The notes under the pieces were generated by a model, which was not told where the DNA came from, ran no database searches, and saw nothing but the letters and a program-made list of their open reading frames with translations. The position numbers and the translations under genes are program-made. DNA of 64,000 bases. Origin: Bacillota bacterium. GTDB taxonomy: Bacteria > Bacillota > Clostridia > Peptostreptococcales > Anaerovoracaceae. The stretch spans positions 46,746 to 110,745 of the forward strand of contig JAHZHA010000032.1 in assembly GCA_019420525.1 (NCBI GenBank), written 5' to 3'. This document shows positions 17,118 to 25,640 of the stretch, piece by piece; the stretch's first letter is position 1, and each line of letters opens with the position of its first letter.

Positions 17118-18266
17118 ATGTATAAAATAGCAACTTTAAATAAAATTTCACCCGTAGGTCTTGCGGAATTCAGCGATCAGTACGAAATTATCGGTGAAAC
17201 AGACAAAGCTGACGGTATTGTCGTCAGAAGCCAGAATATGAAAGAAATGACCTTTTCAGATGATCTCCTCTGCATTGCCAGAGCTGGCGTGGGCGTAAAC
17301 AATATTCCCATCGACAAATGCACAGAAGCGGGAATCGCCGTGTTCAACACTCCCGGTGCAAACGCCAATGCGGTAAAGGAGATGATCATCGCCGCTATGC
17401 TGCTGGCTTCCAGAGATATTATCGGAGGATCCACCTGGTCTGCAGGCCTTACAGGAGATATCGCAAATCAGGTAGAAAAAGGAAAAAGCCAATTCAAAGG
17501 CTGTGAAATCATGGGAAAAACTCTGGGTGTCATCGGTCTTGGCGGAATCGGTGTACCTGTAGCTAACGCAGCATCTGCTCTGGGCATGAAAGTCTACGGT
17601 TATGATGCATATCTCTCCGTTAGAAATGCCCTGCACATCACCGATAAAGTCCATGTAGTGGAAAAGCTCGACGATATGCTTCCGGAATGTGATTTTCTCA
17701 CCGTTCACGTCCATGCCAACGACTCTACCAACGGCATGATCAACGCTGACACCTTCTCAAAGATGAAAGACCACTCCGTACTTCTCAACTACGCCCGGGC
17801 TTCTATCGTGGACACACCGTCTCTCAAAGAAGCTCTGGAGAGCGGTAAATTGAGAAAATACGTAACAGACTTCCCGAATGAAGATATCTCAGGCCTGCCG
17901 AATGTCATCCTCACGCCTCATCTGGGAGCTTCCACCGTGGAAGCGGAAGACAACTGTGCTGTCATGGCCGTCGAACAGATGATGGATTACATCGAAAACG
18001 GAAATATCACAAATTCTGTCAATTTCCCGGCATGCAACATGGGTGTCTGTCAAAAGGCAAATCGGCTGGCACTGTTCCACAAGAACATTCCGAACACTAT
18101 CGCACAGGTCACCAATGCTATCACGGAGCTGAATATCAGTGACATGATGAACAAAAGTCTCGGCGGCTATGCCTACACACTAATCGATCTCGATTCTCCG
18201 GTGAGTGCGAAAACCATCGAAGAACTGAACACGATCAATGGCCTGATCCGCGTGAGAGTTATCTAA
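17118..18266 (+). CDS. serA: D-3-phosphoglycerate dehydrogenase family protein
   Basis: This NAD-dependent D-2-hydroxyacid dehydrogenase oxidises 3-phosphoglycerate in the first step of serine synthesis. Of 382 residues, the Rossmann motif GVIGLGGIG is at 137-145, the catalytic Arg lies in ARASIVDT, Glu in the FPNEDIS region and His in LTPHLGAST. A short ACT-type domain from about 310 (NTIAQVTNAITELN to the end) probably allows serine feedback. It is shorter than SerA proteins of about 530 residues because it lacks the intervening domain. The ATG follows AAAAAGGAATATTAAA. Cotranscribed with serC. Confidence 0.92.
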   Translation: MYKIATLNKISPVGLAEFSDQYEIIGETDKADGIVVRSQNMKEMTFSDDLLCIARAGVGVNNIPIDKCTEAGIAVFNTPGANANAVKEMIIAAMLLASRDIIGGSTWSAGLTGDIANQVEKGKSQFKGCEIMGKTLGVIGLGGIGVPVANAASALGMKVYGYDAYLSVRNALHITDKVHVVEKLDDMLPECDFLTVHVHANDSTNGMINADTFSKMKDHSVLLNYARASIVDTPSLKEALESGKLRKYVTDFPNEDISGLPNVILTPHLGASTVEAEDNCAVMAVEQMMDYIENGNITNSVNFPACNMGVCQKANRLALFHKNIPNTIAQVTNAITELNISDMMNKSLGGYAYTLIDLDSPVSAKTIEELNTINGLIRVRVI

Positions 18267-18338
18267 AAAAATACCCGACGATAAATGCTCATCTCATGAG
18301 AAAGCAGACTGAATCTAGGGACATTACCGTTGAAAAAT

Positions 18339-18391
18339 AAAAGAAACAGCCGAAAGTCATCACCGTGATGACTTTCGGCTGTTTCTTTTTT
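18339..18391 (+). terminator. Bidirectional terminator between serA and the GGDEF gene
   Basis: This is a perfect 24-bp stem (18339-18362 with 18366-18389) with a CCG loop. It has T-rich 3' sides on both strands, so it can end serCA transcripts and those of the convergent GGDEF gene. Confidence 0.93.
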
Positions 18392-18437
18392 ACCAAGGTC
18401 AAAAGTGGATGTGGATAGACCTTTAATATATCTGACT

Positions 18438-19439
18438 CTACCGTTGGCCATTTTTCCGCCGGTCATTATCATGTAAACTATAAAATATTGCTTTTGCCTG
18501 ATACATCTGTCTATCCGCTTCATCTAACTGTTCTTCGATATTACAATGACTATCTCTCCATGATATGCCGACCGAAACGCTTATCCCATCTTTTTCCATA
18601 TCCTTTTTCATTGCATCGATTGTTTCACGGAAAGCGTCTTTTTCTAATTCCGTATCTATGATCACAAATTCATCACCGCCTGTGCGGTAGCATCTTTCCC
18701 CAAACACACAGGCGATATAATTTGCTGTACGGCAAATCAGACTATCTCCGGTTCTATGTCCCTTCAGATCATTAACTTGCTTTAACCCGTTCAAGTCGAT
18801 AACAGCCACACTCAGCCGCGAAGGTATTTCTTTTTCAAAGTTCTGAATATCAAGGTTAAATTTATTTCGATTGAACAGCCCGGTCAGTGAATCCTGAAAA
18901 CTCAATTTTTCTAAAAGCTTAGTCTGTTCTTCAATCCTGCTTTTGTATTCGTCAATGCATTTATGGAGATATTCGTATGTGTGGCGTCCCATTTGCGTCG
19001 GAAAGCCGATATCCTGCTGTGTCATTTCGGAATACGGATTTGAGATATGAATATGGCAGCAACGGGGTATATCATTTTCCCAATGGAAAACAGTCGTAAT
19101 ACGCTGGTGTACACACAAATAGACATTCGTGGAGGGATCGGTGGCGATCCATGCTCTTCCGGTGCAAATATATACGTCCGGCGAAATATCAATTACATCG
19201 TATTCTTCGCCCCAGATGCTGCATTTGGGAACCATACCTGCAAATTGCCGAAAAATCGCGGAAATCGTTTCGGTTCCTACATTGTATTCATTTTCACCTG
19301 CGCCAATCCAACTCATCCTATCATCAAAATGTTCAATAATAGCTTCCACATCATTTTCGCAATAGTGTTTGTAAAGAAAAAAGCTGGTCAGTTCTCTGAC
19401 AGTTTGTATTTTTTGATCTTTATCGAGAGATTGCGTCAT
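18438..19439 (-). CDS. Diguanylate cyclase with N-terminal SnoaL/NTF2-like domain
   Basis: The protein has 333 residues. Residues 1-145 look like a SnoaL_3/NTF2-like cone domain (ENDVEAIIEHFDDRMSWIGAGE; FRQFAG; RAWIATDP; VFHWENDIPRCCHIHIS). A short coiled coil (155-180) leads to a GGDEF domain: DSLTGLFNR 183-191, DLNGLKQVND, and intact GGDEF at 254-258. No RxxD inhibitory site is present at the expected place, and there is no transmembrane segment. It would make cyclic di-GMP in the cytoplasm under control of whatever the NTF2-like pocket binds. The ribosome site is AAAGGGAGGAATAATAG. Monocistronic. Confidence 0.86.
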   Translation of the reverse strand: MTQSLDKDQKIQTVRELTSFFLYKHYCENDVEAIIEHFDDRMSWIGAGENEYNVGTETISAIFRQFAGMVPKCSIWGEEYDVIDISPDVYICTGRAWIATDPSTNVYLCVHQRITTVFHWENDIPRCCHIHISNPYSEMTQQDIGFPTQMGRHTYEYLHKCIDEYKSRIEEQTKLLEKLSFQDSLTGLFNRNKFNLDIQNFEKEIPSRLSVAVIDLNGLKQVNDLKGHRTGDSLICRTANYIACVFGERCYRTGGDEFVIIDTELEKDAFRETIDAMKKDMEKDGISVSVGISWRDSHCNIEEQLDEADRQMYQAKAIFYSLHDNDRRKNGQR

Positions 19440-19736
19440 CTATTATTCCTCCCTTTTGAGCAGCTTCTGATGGTACTAATATAGATACTGCAACAACATC
19501 TGAAATGAAAAAGTATCCTCTTCCAAAATATTCAAGTGCAATTTTGTATCCCCAAGGGAAGTGAGGGCTTCAAGAACCGAAAAACTTCAGCTCTAATATT
19601 GCCCTGTTCATTTAGAACGCAAAGCAGTGCAGCGAGATACGACGCCTTTATTGCCGTGACATTCGTCTGCTGTATAAACTGCCTCAGAATATGGCTGGTT
19701 CCGTGTCAGAAGAAATCCCGAACAAGGCCTATGATT
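19440..19736. other. Intergenic stretch with a coding-like relic
   Basis: On the minus strand an open frame of 57 codons (19705 down to 19535) lacks any usual start codon. It nevertheless reads like protein (for example TAIKASYLAALLCVLNEQG and RAEVFRFLKPS). It may be the tail of a decayed gene. I do not recognise the family. Otherwise the region only holds the upstream part of the GGDEF gene. Confidence 0.3.
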
Positions 19737-19770
19737 AAAAAGGGAGGTTGTGTTTCGGCACAGCCTCCCT
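19737..19770 (-). terminator. Terminator after the fba-aspartate aminotransferase operon
   Basis: AGGGAGGTTGTG (19741-19752) pairs with CACAGCCTCCCT (19759-19770) around a six-base loop. The minus-strand reading ends in five T. Confidence 0.65.
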
Positions 19771-19879
19771 CCTTATTTAATTTATGGTGACAGGTTCATA
19801 AATTGTTCCTGTGGAATGACGGAAAATGCAGACGGGTATTTTTCTATTATACTGAATTTGAGGCACTCTCCATCATTAT

Positions 19880-21073
19880 CTACTTTCTGGTGAGTTCTAT
19901 CACAAAATCCCGGATCTTCATGAGACCGGAAAGAAGTGTTTCCTTGTCTGTTGCATATGCGATGCGGATAAAGCCATCCATTCCGAAAGCTGCCCCCGGT
20001 GCTACAGCGACATGCTTTTCATTGAGAAGCTTCATGGTAAAAGTCGCGCTGTAAGGCTGCTCTTCCTCATCAAACTTATCTCTGAGGCAGGATATGTCCA
20101 GAAAAAGATAGAACGCACCTTTGGGCTCGATAAAGGATACCTGCGGCAGTTCTTTCCTCAGAAATTCTACCGCTATTTCCATTCTCTCTCTGTAAGCGTC
20201 TACCATCATTGATGTGTAATCGCCGCATGTTCTGAGAGCTTCGACTCCCGCCCACTGCGATACCGTGGAAGGATGAGAGGTTATATGTCCCTGCAGAGAT
20301 GTTATCGCTTTCGCGATTTCTTCCGACGTCGCCGTATATCCGATTCTCCATCCGGTCATGGGAATCGACTTGGATAATCCGTTGATGAGAATCGTCTGCT
20401 CCTTTGCTTCCGGAGATATGGATGCCATACTGACAAACTCATCGGCGAAACAGATCCGTTCATATACTTCGTCAGCCATGATATAAATACCTCGGCGCAC
20501 GCACACTTCTGCGATATCTGACAATTCTTCCCCGGTATGAACCGTTCCCAAAGGATTGGACGGATTGCATAAAATCAGCATTTTCGTACGTTCCCCGGCA
20601 TATTTTTCGATATCAGCCGCGGTAATTTTGAAATCGTTTTCTCTCTTCGTCTCCACGAATACCGGGATACCTCCGCAGATCTTGACGATCTCAGGATAGC
20701 TGACCCAGTACGGTACCGGAATCAACACCTCATCTTCCGGATTCAGCAGAGTCAGGCAGGTATTTGCGATGCACTGTTTCGCTCCATTCGATACGACAAT
20801 CTGATCGATATTATAATGTACACCATTTTCCTCTTTCAGTTTGCGGCAGATCTGTTTTCTCAGCTCCACCAGTCCTGGCACCTTATCATATCTGGTCTTA
20901 TTTGCTTCCATCGCCCGGACTGCGCCTTCTTTTGCAGCCTCCGGCGTATTGAAGTCAGGTTCTCCCACACTGAGGTTGATCACATCGATTCCTTCATCCA
21001 TCATCGCGAGGACACGAGCATTGATAGACACCGTGCCTGAAGGAACGATATTCTTTACTCTGTCTGATAACAT
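19880..21073 (-). CDS. Class I aminotransferase, probably aspartate aminotransferase
   Basis: This PLP enzyme of 397 residues belongs to the AspB/AspC type Ib group: SVGEPDFNTP near 35-44, RYDKVPGLVELR, CNPSNPLGT, ADEVYERI, and the Schiff-base lysine in INGLSKSIPMTGWRIGY near 236. The likely reaction is aspartate plus 2-oxoglutarate to oxaloacetate plus glutamate. In some Firmicutes the same subgroup acts on other amino acids. It starts 9 bases after the aldolase gene, so the two share a transcript. This pairing of a glycolytic and an amino acid enzyme is uncommon. Confidence 0.88.
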   Translation of the reverse strand: MLSDRVKNIVPSGTVSINARVLAMMDEGIDVINLSVGEPDFNTPEAAKEGAVRAMEANKTRYDKVPGLVELRKQICRKLKEENGVHYNIDQIVVSNGAKQCIANTCLTLLNPEDEVLIPVPYWVSYPEIVKICGGIPVFVETKRENDFKITAADIEKYAGERTKMLILCNPSNPLGTVHTGEELSDIAEVCVRRGIYIMADEVYERICFADEFVSMASISPEAKEQTILINGLSKSIPMTGWRIGYTATSEEIAKAITSLQGHITSHPSTVSQWAGVEALRTCGDYTSMMVDAYRERMEIAVEFLRKELPQVSFIEPKGAFYLFLDISCLRDKFDEEEQPYSATFTMKLLNEKHVAVAPGAAFGMDGFIRIAYATDKETLLSGLMKIRDFVIELTRK

Positions 21074-21082
21074 TTTCTTCCT

Positions 21083-22006
21083 CTACTTTTTCCATCCGAG
21101 AACGTCAGTGATTTTGTGAGAAACCATTCTTCTGATTGCGTCTCTTGCCGGTCCAAGATATTTTCTCGGATCAAAGTCAGCTGGATGCTCTGTCAGATAA
21201 CGGCGGATTTCCGCTGTCATCGCCAGCCGCAGGTCGGTGTCGATATTGACTTTACAGATTCCATACTTGGTAGCAGTGCGAATCATCTCTTCCGGAACTC
21301 CCTGCGCGCCCGGAATCTGTCCACCATATTCGTTGCAACGCGCCACGAACTCAGGAAGTACTGTGGATGCTCCGTGGAGGACCAGCGGCGTATCCGGAAT
21401 CAGCCGATGTATTTCCTGAAGTCTCTCAAAGTCCAGATACGGTTCCCCTTTGAATTTATAGGCGCCGTGGCTCGTTCCGATAGCGATGGCCAGAGAATCG
21501 ACACCTGTACGCTCCACAAACTCTGCCGCTTCTGCCGGATCGGTAAATGTCGCAGAACGGGCATCGACGCTGATATTATCTTCGACTCCCGCCAGTTTTC
21601 CGAGTTCTGCTTCCACGACGACACCGTGGGCGTGAGCATATTCTACCACCTGCTTCGTCAGTGCGATATTCTCTTCAAACTCGTGTTTTGAACCATCGAT
21701 CATGACAGAAGTAAACCCGCTATCGACACAGCTCTTACAGATCTCAAAATCTTCTCCGTGGTCCAGATGAAGAGCTATGTCGAGTCCAGTATCGAGAATC
21801 GCTGCTTCTACCAGTTTCATCAGATATGCTGGCTTCGCATATTTTCTCGCTCCCGCGGAAACCTGGAGAATCAGCGGAGCCTGCTCCTCCTTTACCGCAT
21901 CTACAATTCCCTGGATGATTTCCATATTGTTTACATTGAACGCTCCCACCGCATAATCTGCATTGAGGGCCTTTTCAAACATTTCTTTCGTCGTAACAAG
22001 TGCCAT
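21083..22006 (-). CDS. fba: Class II fructose-bisphosphate aldolase
   Basis: This zinc-dependent aldolase of glycolysis and gluconeogenesis cleaves fructose 1,6-bisphosphate to glyceraldehyde 3-phosphate and dihydroxyacetone phosphate. The 307 residues contain the metal and catalytic motifs ALHLDHGED near 77-85, EAELGKLAGVED, IGTSHGAYKF, LVLHGAS and KVNIDTDLR. The ATG follows AAAAGGAGGTTGATCTT. It is first in a two-gene operon and is read from the promoter at 22097-22125. Confidence 0.95.
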   Translation of the reverse strand: MALVTTKEMFEKALNADYAVGAFNVNNMEIIQGIVDAVKEEQAPLILQVSAGARKYAKPAYLMKLVEAAILDTGLDIALHLDHGEDFEICKSCVDSGFTSVMIDGSKHEFEENIALTKQVVEYAHAHGVVVEAELGKLAGVEDNISVDARSATFTDPAEAAEFVERTGVDSLAIAIGTSHGAYKFKGEPYLDFERLQEIHRLIPDTPLVLHGASTVLPEFVARCNEYGGQIPGAQGVPEEMIRTATKYGICKVNIDTDLRLAMTAEIRRYLTEHPADFDPRKYLGPARDAIRRMVSHKITDVLGWKK

Positions 22007-22096
22007 AAGATCAACCTCCTTTTATACAGGTACAGCCGTTTCCAACTCAGCGGAACCGCCGTCCTTCTGCATCCGCCGGGACACAGTTCCGACATA

Positions 22097-22125
22097 ATTT
22101 TACTATATTGCGGGAAATCTGTAAA
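22097..22125 (-). promoter_or_regulatory. Promoter for fba and the aspartate aminotransferase gene
   Basis: On the minus strand TTTACA and TAAAAT are 17 bases apart, 90 bases before the fba start. It is back-to-back with the rdgB promoter. Confidence 0.65.
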
Positions 22126-22146
22126 TAACAGCACCTTTCCGTTTTC

Positions 22147-22175
22147 TTGCCTGCCGGCAGGAAAGCTGATAAAAT
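22147..22175 (+). promoter_or_regulatory. Promoter for rdgB-yihY with an embedded palindrome
   Basis: TTGCCT and TAAAAT are 17 bases apart. A perfect 12-base palindrome CCTGCCGGCAGG (22151-22162) overlaps the -35 box and spacer and could be an operator. Confidence 0.6.
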
Positions 22176-22256
22176 ATAAGAATCCTGCAGATGTGAAACA
22201 GCATCTGCACATCACGAAGAATTCCATCCGGATCTTCAAAACACAGAGGTTTGAAT

Positions 22257-22883
22257 ATGAATAAGAATACAATTGACTGTGCAAAAGACAGCGTGATCGT
22301 TGCTGCTACCGGCAACCGTCACAAAATCATCGAAATCGAAGCTATTACAAAGCTTTTCGGTATGAATGTGATCCCGAAGAGTGAAACTTCCGCTGCGGAA
22401 CTGGAAGTAGAAGAAACAGGAACCACTTTCGAGGAAAACTCCCGGATTAAAGCGGAAGCCATTATGAGAGCCACGGGTATGCCAGCTATTGCTGACGATT
22501 CCGGCCTGTCCGTCAGGGCGCTGGACGGAGCCCCGGGAGTTTACTCCGCCAGATTTGCCGGCGAAAATGCGTCCGATGAAGAAAATAATGAAAAACTTTT
22601 GAAACTGATGCAGAATGTCCCAGATGACCGCAGACAGGCCGAATTCGTATCGGTAATTACCCTGATATATCCCGACGGCCGCGTCTTCACCGCCCGGGGG
22701 GAATGTCCCGGAACGATCCGGCGCAGCCCGGAAGGCACAAACGGTTTCGGCTATGATCCTCTCTTTGAGCCCCGCGGATATTCTGTCACTTATGCGCAGC
22801 TATCGTCAGAAGAGAAAAACAGAATCAGCCACCGCGCAAAAGCCCTGGAAATGCTGAGACAGCAGCTGACATCGGAGGACTGA
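22257..22883 (+). CDS. rdgB: XTP/dITP diphosphatase (RdgB/HAM1 family)
   Basis: This house-cleaning pyrophosphatase hydrolyses non-canonical purine triphosphates (XTP, dITP) before they enter DNA or RNA. The 208 residues contain the family motifs AATGNRHKI near the N terminus, TFEENSRIKA, ADDSGLSVRALDGAPGVYSAR and GTNGFGYDPLF, and end with the SHRAKAL segment. The ATG at 22257 follows AGAGGTTTGAAT; a TTG six bases upstream is also possible. It is four bases from the yihY-like gene, so the two form an operon. Confidence 0.94.
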   Translation: MNKNTIDCAKDSVIVAATGNRHKIIEIEAITKLFGMNVIPKSETSAAELEVEETGTTFEENSRIKAEAIMRATGMPAIADDSGLSVRALDGAPGVYSARFAGENASDEENNEKLLKLMQNVPDDRRQAEFVSVITLIYPDGRVFTARGECPGTIRRSPEGTNGFGYDPLFEPRGYSVTYAQLSSEEKNRISHRAKALEMLRQQLTSED

Positions 22884-22887
22884 GATC

Positions 22888-23724
22888 TTGCGCAGAAAAA
22901 TATTTTACAAATCCCTGTCACTGATAAAACGCCTTCAGGATCCCTACTATCAGGGAGCCGCGGCGGAACTGGGATTTTACTTCATATTTTCCATTGTGCC
23001 GATCATCACAATTCTGACTCAGATACTGGGCTACGCCGGTGTGACGGGTATCTTTTCCGATCTGCTGGATACCGCTTTTACCAGCAACGGTTTTCTCGCT
23101 TCCTTTTTGCGTTCTTTTGAGAATACACTTTCCGGCGGAATCAATCTGGTATTCATCATCGGTGCGCTTTGGGCTTCATCGAAAATCGAATTTTCTCTGA
23201 TCCGTATTTCCAATTATACTTATAGAATCGACAACGGAAATCAGATCACCGGCTATTTTAAAGTGCGGCTTCGGGCAGTTCTGACTGTGGCGCTTCTGAT
23301 TCTTCTGATCTTTATCAGCCTGCTGGTACTCGTATACGGAAATACCATCGCATCGCTGCTGACAGATACCCTCAGCGAATATTTCAACATCGATTTCCAG
23401 ATCGATAAAATCTATCTGATTCTGCGCTGGCCTATTACATTCATCGTCTATTTCCTATTTATCGCGGTCAATTATACGATTCTTCCCAGCAAAAAAATTC
23501 CGTTGCGCCATACACTGCCGGGCAGTCTGTTCGCTTCCGTAGGCATCATTCTGCTGAGTATGGGATATCAGATTTATGTCTCATATTTTTCGACGATCAA
23601 CCTGATTTACGGAAGTTTGGCGGCGATTATCGCCCTGCTTCTCTGGTTTTACTGGCTTAGCTACATTCTGCTGGTAGGCCTGATTCTAAACGCCGTTTGG
23701 TTTGACGATACCACCGGCACATAG
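22888..23724 (+). CDS. YihY/BrkB family membrane protein
   Basis: This 278-residue integral membrane protein has about six hydrophobic segments (residues about 28-48, 85-100, 130-150, 180-200, 215-235 and 245-270) and the family signature GAAAELGFYFIFSIVPII near 25-42, with LIYGSLAAIIALLLWFYW near the C terminus. The family was once called ribonuclease BN by mistake and its transport or envelope role remains unclear. The start is TTG at 22888, preceded by GGAGGACTGAGATC; no better ATG is available. It is cotranscribed with rdgB. Confidence 0.86.
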   Translation: MRRKIFYKSLSLIKRLQDPYYQGAAAELGFYFIFSIVPIITILTQILGYAGVTGIFSDLLDTAFTSNGFLASFLRSFENTLSGGINLVFIIGALWASSKIEFSLIRISNYTYRIDNGNQITGYFKVRLRAVLTVALLILLIFISLLVLVYGNTIASLLTDTLSEYFNIDFQIDKIYLILRWPITFIVYFLFIAVNYTILPSKKIPLRHTLPGSLFASVGIILLSMGYQIYVSYFSTINLIYGSLAAIIALLLWFYWLSYILLVGLILNAVWFDDTTGT

Positions 23725-23761
23725 TTGAAAGCGCCGTTCTTCGAGAAAACAAATCCTGATA

Positions 23762-23815
23762 AAAATCCCCGCGGCACTGCTTTTGATTTCAGAAGCAGTG
23801 CCGCGGGGATTTTAT
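23762..23815 (+). terminator. Bidirectional terminator between yihY-like and antiporter genes
   Basis: A perfect 21-bp stem (23762-23782 with 23793-23813; core CCCCGCGGCACTGC) with a 10-base loop has T-rich flanks on both strands. It separates two convergent genes. Confidence 0.92.
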
Positions 23816-23927
23816 TTTCAGCGCACATAGAATGACATCCCGCGCAACCATTTAATATTGTATCCGTTCTTTAAAACCCGGACAGTCTGTACTGCCCTAA
23901 ATCTCTCACAAACATCCTTTCCTGGAC

Positions 23928-25379
23928 TTACAGGAAGAACACCAATGTGTCGATGATAAATACCGGAATGAGAATACATACAGACCATGCCATATATCCG
24001 AAGAAACTCGGCATTTTAATTTTATTTTCTTCAGAGATAGACTTGACCATGAAGTTCGGAGCATTACCGATATACGTATTCGCACCCATGAAGACAGCAC
24101 CTGCGGAAATCGCCTCCAGCATCAGCTGTGATACCGAACCGACTGTCGTCTCGATACCTGCCTGGCCCAGCGCACCTGCAGTCTGGAGGAATACCAGATA
24201 GGTCGGCGTATTGTCCAGGAAGGAGGAGAGAATACCTGTACACCAGAACAGCTGCCACGGCTGATCGATGCCCAGTTCCCCACCGTGCACTTTCAGGAGA
24301 GCCAGCGCCGGAATCATCGTGATGAAGATACCGATGAAGAGCTTAGCCACTTCAGCGATCGGACCATAGCTGAATTCATTGAGTGCTCTTGTGGATTTTT
24401 TCGTGGTCTTAAGCGACAGGAAGCATGCCAAGAGAATTAGAACGATTTCAACGATCGTAGCATATGGGAACACGATAGCATCATAGATATGAACGCCTGC
24501 GCCATCCGCGAAGAAATCGAACATCTTCGGGAGCACGCCACTGGCGATAACGCCCAGAATGATCATCGCAATAAAGATGATGTTGTGAGCTCCTTCGATG
24601 CGGATCGGTTCTTTTGTCGAATTGCCCACCGCATCCTGCGGAGATCTCCCTGCTGCGATTTCTTTTTTATAGAAATAGCGGTCGATCAAAGCGAATACCA
24701 CAAAGAGGATTACCATATTAAACAGCAGAATCGGCAGCAGATGGAACGTCCATGTGAAGGAAATACCTCTCTGGAATCCCATGAACAGCGGAGGATCTCC
24801 CAGCGGTGTCAGACATCCGCCCATATTGGCCACGAGGAAAATGAAGAATACGATAATGTGGACTTTCTTTTCTCTCCAGGCATTGGCGCGGATCACAGGT
24901 CTGATCAGGAGCATGGCAGCTCCGGTGGTTCCAATCCAGCTGGCCAGAACGGTGCCGATCAGCAGGAGAATTACGTTGACTTTTGTCGTACCCACAAGAG
25001 TTCCTTTCAGAGCGATGCCTCCGGCTACCACAAAGAGGCCAAGAAGCAACACGATAAACGGAACGTAGTCGAGGAGCACCGATTCAAGCAGTCTGTACAG
25101 AGCCTCTCCCGGGCCATATGCTACGGCGAACGGAATGACGAACACAGCTGACCATGCCAGAGCCACCCAAAGCATATTTTTCTCCCACCATTCCGGTTTT
25201 ACGAGAGGAAATATGGCGATAGACAGCAGCATGCCCACAAACGGAATGATGCTCCAGACAGGCAGAGCCGCGCTGACAGCGTCGTGTGCAGCATGACCAT
25301 CCGTACTGGCGAAGACTGCCGGCGCACTCAGAAGAAACAGACAGAGCGCACTCAAAAGCATTTTCATAATCTTTTTCAT
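23928..25379 (-). CDS. Sodium:proton antiporter-like membrane protein (NhaD / ion transporter superfamily)
   Basis: This 483-residue membrane protein has about 12 hydrophobic segments and a cleavable or anchor-like N-terminal segment (LLSALCLFLLSAPAVFA). Family-like motifs are WIGTTGAAMLLIRP, NMGGCLTPLGDPPLFMGF and SSFLDNTPTYLVF, with GANTYIGNAPNFMVKSI near the end; these match NhaD-type Na+/H+ antiporters of the ion transporter superfamily. Citrate- or arsenite-type transport is a less likely alternative. The ATG at 25379 follows AGAAGGGTGTTTAGT; the frame extends 23 codons upstream without a ribosome site. Monocistronic with its own strong promoter. Confidence 0.85.
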   Translation of the reverse strand: MKKIMKMLLSALCLFLLSAPAVFASTDGHAAHDAVSAALPVWSIIPFVGMLLSIAIFPLVKPEWWEKNMLWVALAWSAVFVIPFAVAYGPGEALYRLLESVLLDYVPFIVLLLGLFVVAGGIALKGTLVGTTKVNVILLLIGTVLASWIGTTGAAMLLIRPVIRANAWREKKVHIIVFFIFLVANMGGCLTPLGDPPLFMGFQRGISFTWTFHLLPILLFNMVILFVVFALIDRYFYKKEIAAGRSPQDAVGNSTKEPIRIEGAHNIIFIAMIILGVIASGVLPKMFDFFADGAGVHIYDAIVFPYATIVEIVLILLACFLSLKTTKKSTRALNEFSYGPIAEVAKLFIGIFITMIPALALLKVHGGELGIDQPWQLFWCTGILSSFLDNTPTYLVFLQTAGALGQAGIETTVGSVSQLMLEAISAGAVFMGANTYIGNAPNFMVKSISEENKIKMPSFFGYMAWSVCILIPVFIIDTLVFFL

Positions 25380-25457
25380 ACTAAACACCCTTCTACAAAC
25401 AATTGAGATAAGACCAAAAATAGAATGAATTGACAGCATTTGTCTCATTCAACTTCT

Positions 25458-25485
25458 ATTTTAAAGCATTTTTTTCCCGTGTCAA
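25458..25485 (-). promoter_or_regulatory. Strong promoter for the antiporter gene
   Basis: On the minus strand a perfect TTGACA is followed by TAAAAT at 16 bases spacing, 79 bases before the start codon. Confidence 0.75.
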
Positions 25486-25553
25486 TCTTTTGTCCATCGA
25501 TACTTTTTTAACTATAATTACCGATTAAAGTTGATTTTATATCCTTTCAGCCG

Positions 25554-25592
25554 AAAAAAATGCGGTGTTTCGTATAACCGACGAAACACCGC
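25554..25592 (-). terminator. Terminator after the hypothetical gene
   Basis: A perfect 12-bp stem GCGGTGTTTCGT / ACGAAACACCGC (25562-25573 with 25581-25592) has a minus-strand T tract at 25554-25560. Confidence 0.85.
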
Positions 25593-25640
25593 CACAGTCG
25601 GCTCTGTTGAAGCATCATGATTTTTCTATATGCTACTCTG

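Noticed and set aside
19536..19790. 84-codon plus-strand frame
   Set aside because: It runs through the terminator at 19737-19770 and opposite the minus-strand relic. Nothing supports it as a gene.
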